NCBI GenBank assembly: GCA_028280485.1
Contig: JANQLS010000010.1
Span: forward strand, 1 to 61,928
Origin: Planctomycetota bacterium
Lineage (GTDB): Bacteria > Planctomycetota > UBA8108 > JACQVS01
Reading direction: 5' to 3'
Length of the DNA stretch: 61,928 nucleotides
A program made the position numbers and the translations under genes. Below, piece after piece: positions 37,777 to 46,428 of the stretch. Under the pieces are notes generated by a model, which saw only the letters and a program-made list of their open reading frames with translations, was not told where the DNA came from and made no database searches. Numbering within the stretch: the first letter of the stretch is position 1; every line of letters starts with the position of its first letter.

Positions 37777-39714
37777 CTAACCACAATCATTCGGGCAACC
37801 TGGGGCTACGATACACTCGCTTCCCTGAACAGGACCCGCTCCACCTAAGAAAAGATGGACTAAGAGATGAATGGCATCACTAGCATCGATTCCAGCTTGA
37901 CCATTCAAATCGAAGAGAGCGATATTAGCTGGATCCGTTACGGGGCCTTCTCCACAGGGTAAACGATTGGGGTCACCTAAAAAGAGATGGCTTAAGAGAC
38001 AAATGGCATCGGCCATATTGAGAGAGGAATCACGATTGCAGTCACCGGGGAGGAACATGGAGCTGCTTTGAACTGCACTGAGAGGGACAATTCCAAATTG
38101 AAATCTTATCGTTTCAGAACTATTGTTCGTGAAGACAAATTTATAGTCGACCCCTTCTTCTCTCTGCCAGGTCCATGCGCGAACCTGGGGTGGATCATTC
38201 GGCCCCTTGCCTCTTCCCTTTAGGGGTAACATCGGGCGATCAACTTCTACTATATCGACCATGACATCATCATCAGCTCTAAACACCTCAGCTCCTAAGG
38301 AGTTGATCGGGGCATCATTAATTGGATCGATCGTAATAAAAACAGTATCTTCCTGGTCGGCGAAAAGAGCCGCTTCAGCAATGGCCGTCACTCTGTTTTC
38401 AGGATTCAAATGAGATTGGAAAAAATCATCATCGTCTTCAGTGAGCCGAATCTCATCCCCATCGTGCGCTAATGCAAGTAGGGTCCGTGTTCTCAGATCA
38501 TCAAAACCATGGACATCGCCATTAGGATTCACCACAAACACTTTGACCCCAAATTCAACTTCCTCTTCCTTCTCAAGATCCTTATATATAAATGTTACTG
38601 GCTTCAAAAAATCACCCGTCCAGCATTCCAGGGTGGCTTGAAGTCTCCACTCGATCTCTCTCTGAGCGATAATGGCATCGATTCTATCATCTATATCGCA
38701 AATGGGATCCTCGCCAGGTACCGGGGTAACTGGGGTCGGTACATCGATCTCTAAGTAAACATGGTCGCCAACCTCCTTCAGATCATCCACATCGATATCG
38801 GTATCGATTTCGAGATCCTCTCCTGGTTTACCCGCTTTAATCCGAGCAAAATGGATGGCGCGATTAATTTTTGCTCTGACAATAGCATCAACTCCAGGTT
38901 GAATGGGAGGACTGGAGCCCCGCACCACGATATCGACGACCCGGTCCTTCTCCAATTCAGATAGAGTGATTTGTCGGTTAAGATTGAATTGATTCGGACG
39001 GTAAGCTCCAATAAAAGAAAATGGACCTGGAGGTACCTCTAAAACTTCGATCATTTCTCCCCGACGCCCATCACCAAGATCTTGGTAGGCACTGAATTCT
39101 CCTAAATCATCGGTGAGCAAAAGGGTACGGGTCTGTTGACTAGTATTTGTTCCTGAAATCTGTCGGAAGTGAGCAAATCCTAAGGGAACAATTCCAAAGT
39201 CAATTCTCGGAAGGTCAAAAATGAAAGGTTCTTCCGAACTGCCCTCAATTTCAGCCGTACCGGGAGACGGATCATCATCTTCATCGCAGATCACAAAGAT
39301 ATCAGCCTTCGATAAAATCTCTCTGAATTTTTCACGGTTAGGAATTTCGGTATTATCGATACAACCCCCACCCGGAATAAACGCACGAACACCAAAAGAT
39401 GCATCTTTTCCGAGTCCCGTGATGGCGATGTATTCATCGTTATCTGCAGGACTGATCGTTATATTCGATTGAAAGAGAGAGATATTTTTACCGTGTTTTT
39501 GAATACTCACCCCAGCCAATTTTAATTGGCAGCTCCGCCCCCCGGGAAAATCAAAACACGGGCCTTCTTGTTCGATGAGAACTCGACCCGATGTTTCTAT
39601 GGCAGGGCTATCGAAGATGACGGCGAAAGGCTCATCAACTTGAGCTTGAGAAGGGTTTATGGATAAGACCCATGCAATCGGTAATATCCAGAGGGCTAAC
39701 TGACTCTTAAACAT
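37777..39714 (-). CDS. Tandem secreted paralogue P4, dockerin-like end
   Basis: Starts at the ATG at 39714 behind TTTTGGAG. About 645 residues with a signal peptide (LPIAWVLSINPSQAQ). The N-terminal domain is nearly the same as in P3 (CFDFPGGRSCQLKLAGVSIQ, then FGVRAFIPGGGCIDNTEIP). The centre is rich in Asp/Glu (EIDTDIDVDDLKEV, RLTEDDDDFFQSH), and the usual NLRCW marker reads TLECWTGDFLKPV. The dockerin-like module ends CPNDCG. The strongly acidic character and the Asp-rich loops suggest calcium binding outside the cell; this is inference. P5 follows after 38 bp. Confidence 0.93.
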   Translation of the reverse strand: MFKSQLALWILPIAWVLSINPSQAQVDEPFAVIFDSPAIETSGRVLIEQEGPCFDFPGGRSCQLKLAGVSIQKHGKNISLFQSNITISPADNDEYIAITGLGKDASFGVRAFIPGGGCIDNTEIPNREKFREILSKADIFVICDEDDDPSPGTAEIEGSSEEPFIFDLPRIDFGIVPLGFAHFRQISGTNTSQQTRTLLLTDDLGEFSAYQDLGDGRRGEMIEVLEVPPGPFSFIGAYRPNQFNLNRQITLSELEKDRVVDIVVRGSSPPIQPGVDAIVRAKINRAIHFARIKAGKPGEDLEIDTDIDVDDLKEVGDHVYLEIDVPTPVTPVPGEDPICDIDDRIDAIIAQREIEWRLQATLECWTGDFLKPVTFIYKDLEKEEEVEFGVKVFVVNPNGDVHGFDDLRTRTLLALAHDGDEIRLTEDDDDFFQSHLNPENRVTAIAEAALFADQEDTVFITIDPINDAPINSLGAEVFRADDDVMVDIVEVDRPMLPLKGRGKGPNDPPQVRAWTWQREEGVDYKFVFTNNSSETIRFQFGIVPLSAVQSSSMFLPGDCNRDSSLNMADAICLLSHLFLGDPNRLPCGEGPVTDPANIALFDLNGQAGIDASDAIHLLVHLFLGGAGPVQGSECIVAPGCPNDCG

Positions 39715-39750
39715 TGTATTTAACTCCAAAATTACGACTCAAAATTATTA

Positions 39751-41703
39751 CTACCCACAACTGTTCGGGCAACCGGTGACTTCGATGCATTCGTTACCTT
39801 GAATTGGTCCTGGCCCCCCAAGGAAGAGATGTACGAGCAAATGAATAGCATCACTGGCATCCACTCCCGCTTGACCATTCAAATCAAAGATAGCGATGTT
39901 GGCCGGATCATCTACAGGTCCATCTCCGCAGGGAAGCCGGTTGGGTTCTCCCAGGAAGAGATGGCTTAAAAGGCAAATGGCATCGGCCATATTTAGAACA
40001 GCATCACGGTTGCAATCACCGGGCAGGAATAGAGAACTGCCTTGAAGTACACTCAGGGGCGCCACTCCAATTTTAATTTTAATGGGTTGATCGGCAGGAT
40101 GGATCACCGTTAGTTTGTATTCTACATTCTCTTGGTGATCCCAGGTCCAGGCCCTTAATGCTACCGAATCATTTAAACCTTTGTTTCTTTTCTTTTGATC
40201 CCCAATGAGATTATCAATTTCTGTTAAAATAACATCCTCACCCGAAGAAGTTGCGAGCTTGACATCCAAACCAGCTAAATCCTCTCGGCTTAGTGGATCC
40301 TCCGTCGAAATAAATATGGTATCGCTATCAGTAGCTAACGCTTGCTCTGTAATTGTTACCACCGTAGCTTCGGAATCTACATAGGTGTCGACTGAAATAA
40401 CATCTTTACCAAAATTTTCGGCGAGGACTAAGTCGTCTTTAATCTCTCCTGCAAGAATAGGAATATTGATAAAATCGAGATGCCGTAATGCCCCATCAGG
40501 AAAGACAAAATGAGCACTCACCCCAATATTAATCTCTTCTTCCTCTTCGATAATTCTTTTCTTTAGAACAACTGGTTTTAAGAAATCACCTGTCCAACAG
40601 CGGAGATTCGTCTCCACGATATCTAGATCGATAGGTCTTCTCACTTGAAAATCGAAGCGATCTAGACCGACCTCACAGATCCTATCGTCTCCCGGCTCTA
40701 CTGTGACTCCCCGCGGTGCTTGTAATAGTAAGTAAGTATGGAAATCAAAGGCATCGATTTCCGGATAATCGGGATTGGGTCCTAGATCGATCTCCTCGTT
40801 TAACCCTCCAGCCACAATTCGTTTAAACCTTAAGGCTTCTTCAATTTTGGCCCGAACATCTTCATCTTCTAAAGGCTCACTGGGAGGACTCGATCCTCGA
40901 ATTAACAGATCAACAGTTCGAAGCTTCTCTAATTCAGAAATAACGATTTGACGATCCAGGTTAAATTGCTTCGGTCGATAGGCTCCATAAAATGAAAAAG
41001 GACCGGGGGGAACTTCCAGTACTTCAATCGGATCTCCTTTTACGCCATCTCCGAGATCTTCGTAGGCACTAAACTCTTCCAAGTCATCTGTAAGCAAAAG
41101 CGTGCGAGTTTGATCGCTCGCATTCCTTCCGGAGATCTGTCGGAAGTGAACAAAACCTAAGGGAACAATTCCAAAATCAATCTCGGGTTGGTCGAAGATA
41201 AAATGCTCAGAGTTTGTTCCTTCAATTTCAGCGGTACCGGGAGAAGGATCATCATCTTCATCGCAGATGACAAAGATTTGAGCTTTAGATAAAATTTCTC
41301 TGAATTTCTCTCGATCAGGGATCTCCGTATTATCGATACAACCACCCTCTGGAATGAAGGCACGTACCCCGAAAGACCCATCCTTTCCGAGTCCGGTGAT
41401 GGCGATGTATTCATCGTTATCATTCGGACTGATCGTAATATTCGACTGAAAGAGCGAAATGTTTTTACCGTGCTTTTGAATGCTGACCCCGGCCAATTTT
41501 AATTGGCAGCTCCGCCCGCCGGGAAAATCAAAGCACGGACCTTCTTGCTCGATGACTACACGGCCGGATGTTTCTATAGCTGCACTATTGAAGATCACTG
41601 CAAAGGGGTCATCATCCTGGGCTTTAGAGGAATTTACGACAAAAACAAGTAGAGCCGCAAAGCCCCATGAAGAAATCCCTGAACAAAACTGACGATTTAA
41701 CAT
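39751..41703 (-). CDS. Tandem secreted paralogue P3, dockerin-like end
   Basis: The open frame reaches 41763 and overlaps P2, but the ATG at 41703 has AAAGG upstream and gives a clean signal peptide (MLNRQFCSGISSWGFAALLV). About 650 residues. Conserved N-terminal domain (SAAIETSGRVVIEQEGPCFD, RNASDQTRTLLLTDDLEEFS), centre related to P6, marker NLRCWTGDFLKPVVLKK, RAWTWDHQENVEYKLTV, and dockerin-like module (GDCNRDAVLNMADAICLLSH, then DLNGQAGVDASDAIHLLVH). It is the first of the four closely related copies after the two more distant ones (P1, P2). The gap to P2 is 17 bp. Confidence 0.93.
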   Translation of the reverse strand: MLNRQFCSGISSWGFAALLVFVVNSSKAQDDDPFAVIFNSAAIETSGRVVIEQEGPCFDFPGGRSCQLKLAGVSIQKHGKNISLFQSNITISPNDNDEYIAITGLGKDGSFGVRAFIPEGGCIDNTEIPDREKFREILSKAQIFVICDEDDDPSPGTAEIEGTNSEHFIFDQPEIDFGIVPLGFVHFRQISGRNASDQTRTLLLTDDLEEFSAYEDLGDGVKGDPIEVLEVPPGPFSFYGAYRPKQFNLDRQIVISELEKLRTVDLLIRGSSPPSEPLEDEDVRAKIEEALRFKRIVAGGLNEEIDLGPNPDYPEIDAFDFHTYLLLQAPRGVTVEPGDDRICEVGLDRFDFQVRRPIDLDIVETNLRCWTGDFLKPVVLKKRIIEEEEEINIGVSAHFVFPDGALRHLDFINIPILAGEIKDDLVLAENFGKDVISVDTYVDSEATVVTITEQALATDSDTIFISTEDPLSREDLAGLDVKLATSSGEDVILTEIDNLIGDQKKRNKGLNDSVALRAWTWDHQENVEYKLTVIHPADQPIKIKIGVAPLSVLQGSSLFLPGDCNRDAVLNMADAICLLSHLFLGEPNRLPCGDGPVDDPANIAIFDLNGQAGVDASDAIHLLVHLFLGGPGPIQGNECIEVTGCPNSCG

Positions 41704-41720
41704 TTTCTTTAACCTTTGAA

Positions 41721-43757
41721 TTAATTCCCACAAGTATCCGGGCAATCCGACACCGTAATACATTCAATTCCTTGAACCGGCCCGGGCCCCCCAATGAAGA
41801 GGTGAACTAGAAGATAAATAGCATCACTTGTATCCGTACCTGCCTGACCATTTAAATCAAGAACAGCAACATTGGCTGGATCGTCGATGAGTCCTCCCCC
41901 ACACGGAAGTCGATTAGGTTCTCCCAAGAAGAGATGACTGAGCAAGCAAATAGCATCAGTCATATTGAGCTGGGAATCTTGATTACAATCACCGGGGAGG
42001 AATGAAGATTGGAAGTGTAACTCCGGTTTAAAAAACACGAATGAGAACTCGACATCCTTACCCGTGTCGTTAATAAAGCGTACTGGGTTAACTTCGCCAG
42101 GGTTGAGGTCAAAAACGTAGGCCTGATAAGGATGGCCATTTTCTATGAACCCGTTTTTATCTACATTATTCTTTATGAAATCTATGACATGATTACCCTT
42201 ACCATCAAAAGCTATCAGGTCGTTATTTTCTAAAACGGCAATGGATTGTCCTTTTTTTAATCTTCCTTGAGAACTGAATCCAAATTCCCCCGGAAAATTA
42301 CAAACAATTCCAAAATCATCTCCAAACTCCTCATCAATATCTTCAAAATCATCGAGCCGAGGATCTACATCCAGTTGTTCATCTACTTTTAAGCTTAAAT
42401 TTACTGGCTGATAAGGGCTGACTTCACCTACAAGTAAATCCTGGTTAATCGGAATAACCGTAATGCTTCCCCTATAGGGCCTCAACCGAGAAGCCGTACC
42501 GTCTTCAAAAAGTTTAAAAATGGTGAGATCAAAATCTAATTCTTCAACCGAATCCTCAATTGTAAAATCGTACTTTGGTTGAACCTCTGGGTTTTCAAGG
42601 AAGTGACAATAATTTTGGTAGAGCGTTTCACTATCACCTAATGCTTCAAATGCAGGGTGAATTGCGAAGTTTTCAAATTCTTTTTCTTGCTCACAGCGAG
42701 CAGATTTTGGAACCACCTGGGCTTCAACCGTTACTCCTTCAGGAAGTTTAAGAGAATAAAAAAATTGAGTACCCGGCTCCTCAACTTGCGCAAAGTCAAA
42801 AGAAACTCCAAGCTGAGTTTTCACATCCTTAGATAGTCCTTGGGAAATCGCCGTTAAAAAAACCTGATCTCCTATACTTGACGGATCGGTTAATTCATCT
42901 TCCGGTGCGTAAACATTTGTACCCACGATTTCTAAGGATACTTCGTCATTCTCTTTAACTTTGACCTCAACTTCTAATGTTAAAGACGCGTCTTGTTCCA
43001 AAGCTTGAGGTTGAAAGCTTGAAGCAAATTCAAAGGCGTCCCCGGCTGGTATCCCGAGTTCTTTAATCTCGTCACCGATACTGCCATCTTGGTTGACCGC
43101 AAAGAATTTAAATTGATCATTACCAACTTCAAAATCTAAAGTGAGATCTTGTTCAGTAGCATTCTGGCCTGAGACCACTTCGAAAACTTTAAATGGAACT
43201 ATGACTTGGTGGACAAGTGGGTTCGGAGAAAAAGAGACTCCGCCCGTAGGATCTTGCCCCTCAACGTTTGCTTTTCCTAAAACTGTCTCTGGACCACAAA
43301 AGACTTGAACTTCAGCCAGTATAAAAAAGTTCGCTAAGCTCTCGGCATCGGGAAGATTCTCCCCGCTAAAAAAATTCCCTCCGATTACAGAAGCTCTCAT
43401 TCCGACAGTTGCTCCTCCGAATCCGGTAGCGCTAACCGATATCGTCTCAATCCCATTTCTATCTGTGATGGTCACTCCTCCAACGAGAACGGGAAACCGA
43501 TTGCCATCTTTGGTAAATACCATGTCGGCGATGGGCAAAAGATACCGGGTTCCATTTCCCGTATCCGTACCCGATTCAAAAGAAGAAGGATTCGCAATTA
43601 CCGTCCCCTGAACATCACCACTATTGCTTTGAAAGCTTATGGTGAGCGGATCACCATCAGGACCTGCAATTAGTTTTTGAGGGTGAAGTGAAGCTTGAAT
43701 AGCCACCACCGTGAAAATGACGAGAATGTAAAAATGATTGAACTGATATTTATTCAT
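41721..43757 (-). CDS. Tandem secreted paralogue P2 (distant subfamily), dockerin-like end
   Basis: The open frame reaches 43796 and overlaps P1, but the ATG at 43757 starts a proper signal peptide (MNKYQFNHFYILVIFTVVAI). About 678 residues. The N-terminal half (ISFQSNSGDVQGTVIANPSS, GTRYLLPIADMVFTKDGN, FGGATVGMRASVIGGNFF, LVHQVIVPFKVFEVVSGQNA) shows the same order of landmarks as P3-P6 but low identity, so it is a distant homologue. It lacks the CWTGDFLKPV marker and has CHFLENPEVQP at a comparable place. The C-terminal module reads GDCNQDSQLNMTDAICLLSH, then DLNGQAGTDTSDAIYLLVH, very close to the other copies. Function unknown. Confidence 0.93.
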   Translation of the reverse strand: MNKYQFNHFYILVIFTVVAIQASLHPQKLIAGPDGDPLTISFQSNSGDVQGTVIANPSSFESGTDTGNGTRYLLPIADMVFTKDGNRFPVLVGGVTITDRNGIETISVSATGFGGATVGMRASVIGGNFFSGENLPDAESLANFFILAEVQVFCGPETVLGKANVEGQDPTGGVSFSPNPLVHQVIVPFKVFEVVSGQNATEQDLTLDFEVGNDQFKFFAVNQDGSIGDEIKELGIPAGDAFEFASSFQPQALEQDASLTLEVEVKVKENDEVSLEIVGTNVYAPEDELTDPSSIGDQVFLTAISQGLSKDVKTQLGVSFDFAQVEEPGTQFFYSLKLPEGVTVEAQVVPKSARCEQEKEFENFAIHPAFEALGDSETLYQNYCHFLENPEVQPKYDFTIEDSVEELDFDLTIFKLFEDGTASRLRPYRGSITVIPINQDLLVGEVSPYQPVNLSLKVDEQLDVDPRLDDFEDIDEEFGDDFGIVCNFPGEFGFSSQGRLKKGQSIAVLENNDLIAFDGKGNHVIDFIKNNVDKNGFIENGHPYQAYVFDLNPGEVNPVRFINDTGKDVEFSFVFFKPELHFQSSFLPGDCNQDSQLNMTDAICLLSHLFLGEPNRLPCGGGLIDDPANVAVLDLNGQAGTDTSDAIYLLVHLFIGGPGPVQGIECITVSDCPDTCGN

Positions 43758-43771
43758 TTTGATAACTTCAA

Positions 43772-45805
43772 TTAAGGCCCACAAATATCCGGACAACCGA
43801 TTGCAGCTACGCAGTCCAGACCTTGAACCGGTCCAGGCCCTCCGATGAAGAGATGCACAAGCAGGTAAATGGCATCGCTGGTATCCGCACCCGCTTGACC
43901 ATTTAAATCGAACATTGCGACATTGGCTGGATCATCGATGGGTCCATCCCCGCAAGGAAGACGATTGGGTTCGCCTAAAAAGAGATGACTCAATAGACAA
44001 ATCGCATCGGTCATATTGAGTACAGAGTCTTGATTGCAATCGCCAGGAAGAAAACGACTATCAGCCTGAGTCTCCGGAAAAAAGTAACCGAAGGTGAACT
44101 CCTGATCTGCGCCGGTCTCATTTAAAAACAAAGAACGGTATTGGATTTCCGGTTCAATCTTATAACGGAACACGCGAATGGGATGTCCATTGTCGATGGA
44201 GCCGTCCTCTCTGACAATTTTTTGAAATCTCCCTTTTCGAAATTTTAAGGGTTCCTCATAAAGAATATCGAAGGAGGGTAATTCATGAATACTATCGGGT
44301 ACAACCTCATCGACCCCATCCGTGAGCAAAATGGCTCTAGGATAGTTACTAATCAAAGCCAAGAACTCTGGAACAGGCTCTCCGGGCTTCGGTTCAAGCA
44401 CGGGGGTAACATCTAAAAAGTCAGATCGTTCCAAGCTCGTATTGATAGGTTTGTTCAGCTGGACATCCCTGACAAATCCGCCGCCATCGATCGGCAGAAT
44501 TTGAATGGCATGTACAACGGGCTCGTACACTTGGGCAATCCCCTCCTCTGTCAAGAGCTCCAATAGGGTGAGTTGAACATTCACGTTGAGGGCCTCCGAT
44601 CCGACACTGACCTTGAAACCCGGTTGTGAATCGAGATTTTCAACGAAGTGACATAATTTTTCGTAGTAAGGACCTATCTCATCAGGCCCAAGCGGTTCAC
44701 TGCGATAAAATAGATTTTCATATACATTCTCTTGTTCACAGTGAGCGAGGTCAGGTTCGACTACTGGATCAACTGTAATCTCCTCTGAAAGGGTGACGGC
44801 ATAGAAAGTTTGAACTTCAGGGGATGATTCAGAGCGGAAATTGATTTTCACATCTAAGTCTGTTTCTGAATTAGAATCCACCACTACAGCGAGGGGCCCA
44901 GTAATAAGATTCGATAAATTAATCCCAGAAGGATCCCCTTGAATGAGCTGCACATTCGTCCCCACAATCTCTAACGAAATAGAATCATCCTCACTAACTT
45001 TGACTTCCACGCTTTGTTCGATCGATTGATCTGTGGCTGGAGTGAGGGGCTCATAGCTGGAAACAAAACTAAAAAACTCCCCTGCTAAAACTTGAAGCTC
45101 AATAATTTCAACTCCGATACTTCCATCTTCATTTAGAACATAGAACTTGAAAGCATTATCGCCCACTTCAAAATCGAAGGTGATATCTTGATCCGTTTCA
45201 TTTTGCCCTGACACAAGCTTAAACGCTTTAAAAGGTGCGATGACTTGATGCAGTACTGGGTTGGAAGAAAAAGTAACCCGACCCGTTGGCTCTTGACCGC
45301 CGACGATAACCGTTCCTGGTAAGGCTGGTTGATCTCCACAGAAAATTTCAATATCAGCGAATTCAAAGAATGTTTGGAGATCTTTCCCTCCGGGGAGCTT
45401 TTCTCCATCGAAGAAAACCCCATTATTCAATGAGGCCTGCATTCGGATGCTCGCCCCGAAAAAACCCGAAGCGTTGATCTCCAAGGCTTCTACACCCTCT
45501 CGATCCGTAATCGTGACCGTCACTAACAGAACGGGAAGCGGCTCTCCATCTTTGGAGAAAAATACTTGATCTGGAGGAACTGTAAAACGAGTTCCCGTTC
45601 CAATATCTTCCCCAGGAACTTCCCCATGACCCGCATTAGTGATCACCGTCCCCAAGACACTGCCATCATCACTTCTAAAGATGAGGGCTTGGGACCCTTC
45701 GATAATTGGAACAATCTTTTGGGCGAACAAGGGTTGTTGAAGAAAAACTGAGCTACAGAGAAAGAAGTAAAAGTGTACGCTCAATTTCGAAAAGTGAAGG
45801 TGCAT
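43772..45805 (-). CDS. Tandem secreted paralogue P1 (distant subfamily), dockerin-like end
   Basis: First gene of the array. Two adjacent ATGs (45806-45808 and 45803-45805) follow TTTTGGAGGA; the second has the better spacing. About 677 residues, signal peptide (FYFFLCSSVFLQQPLFAQ). It is the sister of P2 (LIFRSDDGSVLGTVITNAGH, GFFGASIRMQASLNNGVFF, NPVLHQVIAPFKAFKLVSGQ, CHFVENLDSQP). The dockerin-like module reads GDCNQDSVLNMTDAICLLSH, then DLNGQAGADTSDAIYLLVH. Together P1-P6 occupy about 12 kb with gaps of 14-38 bp, so they should form one operon whose promoter lies in the 620-bp gap upstream. No catalytic motif was recognised. Confidence 0.93.
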   Translation of the reverse strand: MHLHFSKLSVHFYFFLCSSVFLQQPLFAQKIVPIIEGSQALIFRSDDGSVLGTVITNAGHGEVPGEDIGTGTRFTVPPDQVFFSKDGEPLPVLLVTVTITDREGVEALEINASGFFGASIRMQASLNNGVFFDGEKLPGGKDLQTFFEFADIEIFCGDQPALPGTVIVGGQEPTGRVTFSSNPVLHQVIAPFKAFKLVSGQNETDQDITFDFEVGDNAFKFYVLNEDGSIGVEIIELQVLAGEFFSFVSSYEPLTPATDQSIEQSVEVKVSEDDSISLEIVGTNVQLIQGDPSGINLSNLITGPLAVVVDSNSETDLDVKINFRSESSPEVQTFYAVTLSEEITVDPVVEPDLAHCEQENVYENLFYRSEPLGPDEIGPYYEKLCHFVENLDSQPGFKVSVGSEALNVNVQLTLLELLTEEGIAQVYEPVVHAIQILPIDGGGFVRDVQLNKPINTSLERSDFLDVTPVLEPKPGEPVPEFLALISNYPRAILLTDGVDEVVPDSIHELPSFDILYEEPLKFRKGRFQKIVREDGSIDNGHPIRVFRYKIEPEIQYRSLFLNETGADQEFTFGYFFPETQADSRFLPGDCNQDSVLNMTDAICLLSHLFLGEPNRLPCGDGPIDDPANVAMFDLNGQAGADTSDAIYLLVHLFIGGPGPVQGLDCVAAIGCPDICGP

Positions 45806-46428
45806 CATTCCTCCAAAAAAGGAATTATTTTTAAACTCAATAGGGAATACCCACTGCCGAAATAATTATTAATTCAACACAGGTTAAGTATATGAAGATC
45901 GAACAACCCAATATAAAAAATCGATCTATTCACCAACTGGAACTCAGGGCAGGATCAAATTAAAGGCATCCAACCTGAGGCTCGGAGTGTGTACGTTCTC
46001 GACAAATCTTTCAACCTACTCCAATTCTACTCGGAAGGCTTTAAGCTGGCCTTCGTTTTTCGTAAAACAAATCACCAGAAATGAGCTACAACCCATAAAG
46101 TGAAGTATCAGCTCGGCACTTCTGAGGAGGTTTTTATGAGATGGATTAACTTGAGGAAGTAGCGTGAATACCCAACGTTTTTTCTCTAGTTGAAAATCCG
46201 CAGGAATTCGAGCTCTTCATCCATCATGGATAAAGAGAGATATCCAATCCCACTGTGAATCCAGCTCAAATCATCTAAATAAGTAGACCAGTTCTAAACT
46301 GGATTTATTGGATTTAAGAATTCTTCATTTTTGTCTTCTCAATTTGACGTTCGCAGTTTAAGAAGAGTGATACTTCACGTAGATTTAATCCAACACAAGC
46401 ATCCTATCCCAAGGCACAGGTAAAACTT
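45806..46428. other. Gene-poor divergent region
   Basis: About 620 bp between the six-gene array (minus) and the TPR gene (plus). GAAGGC/GCCTTC with a following GTTTTT (46034-46060) looks like a terminator on the plus strand, though no plus-strand gene is recognisable before it. At 46122-46160 a strong AGGAGG precedes an ATG that opens only eight codons (MRWINLRK, then TAG). Either this is a decayed gene or a short leader for something lost; I cannot tell. Confidence 0.4.
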
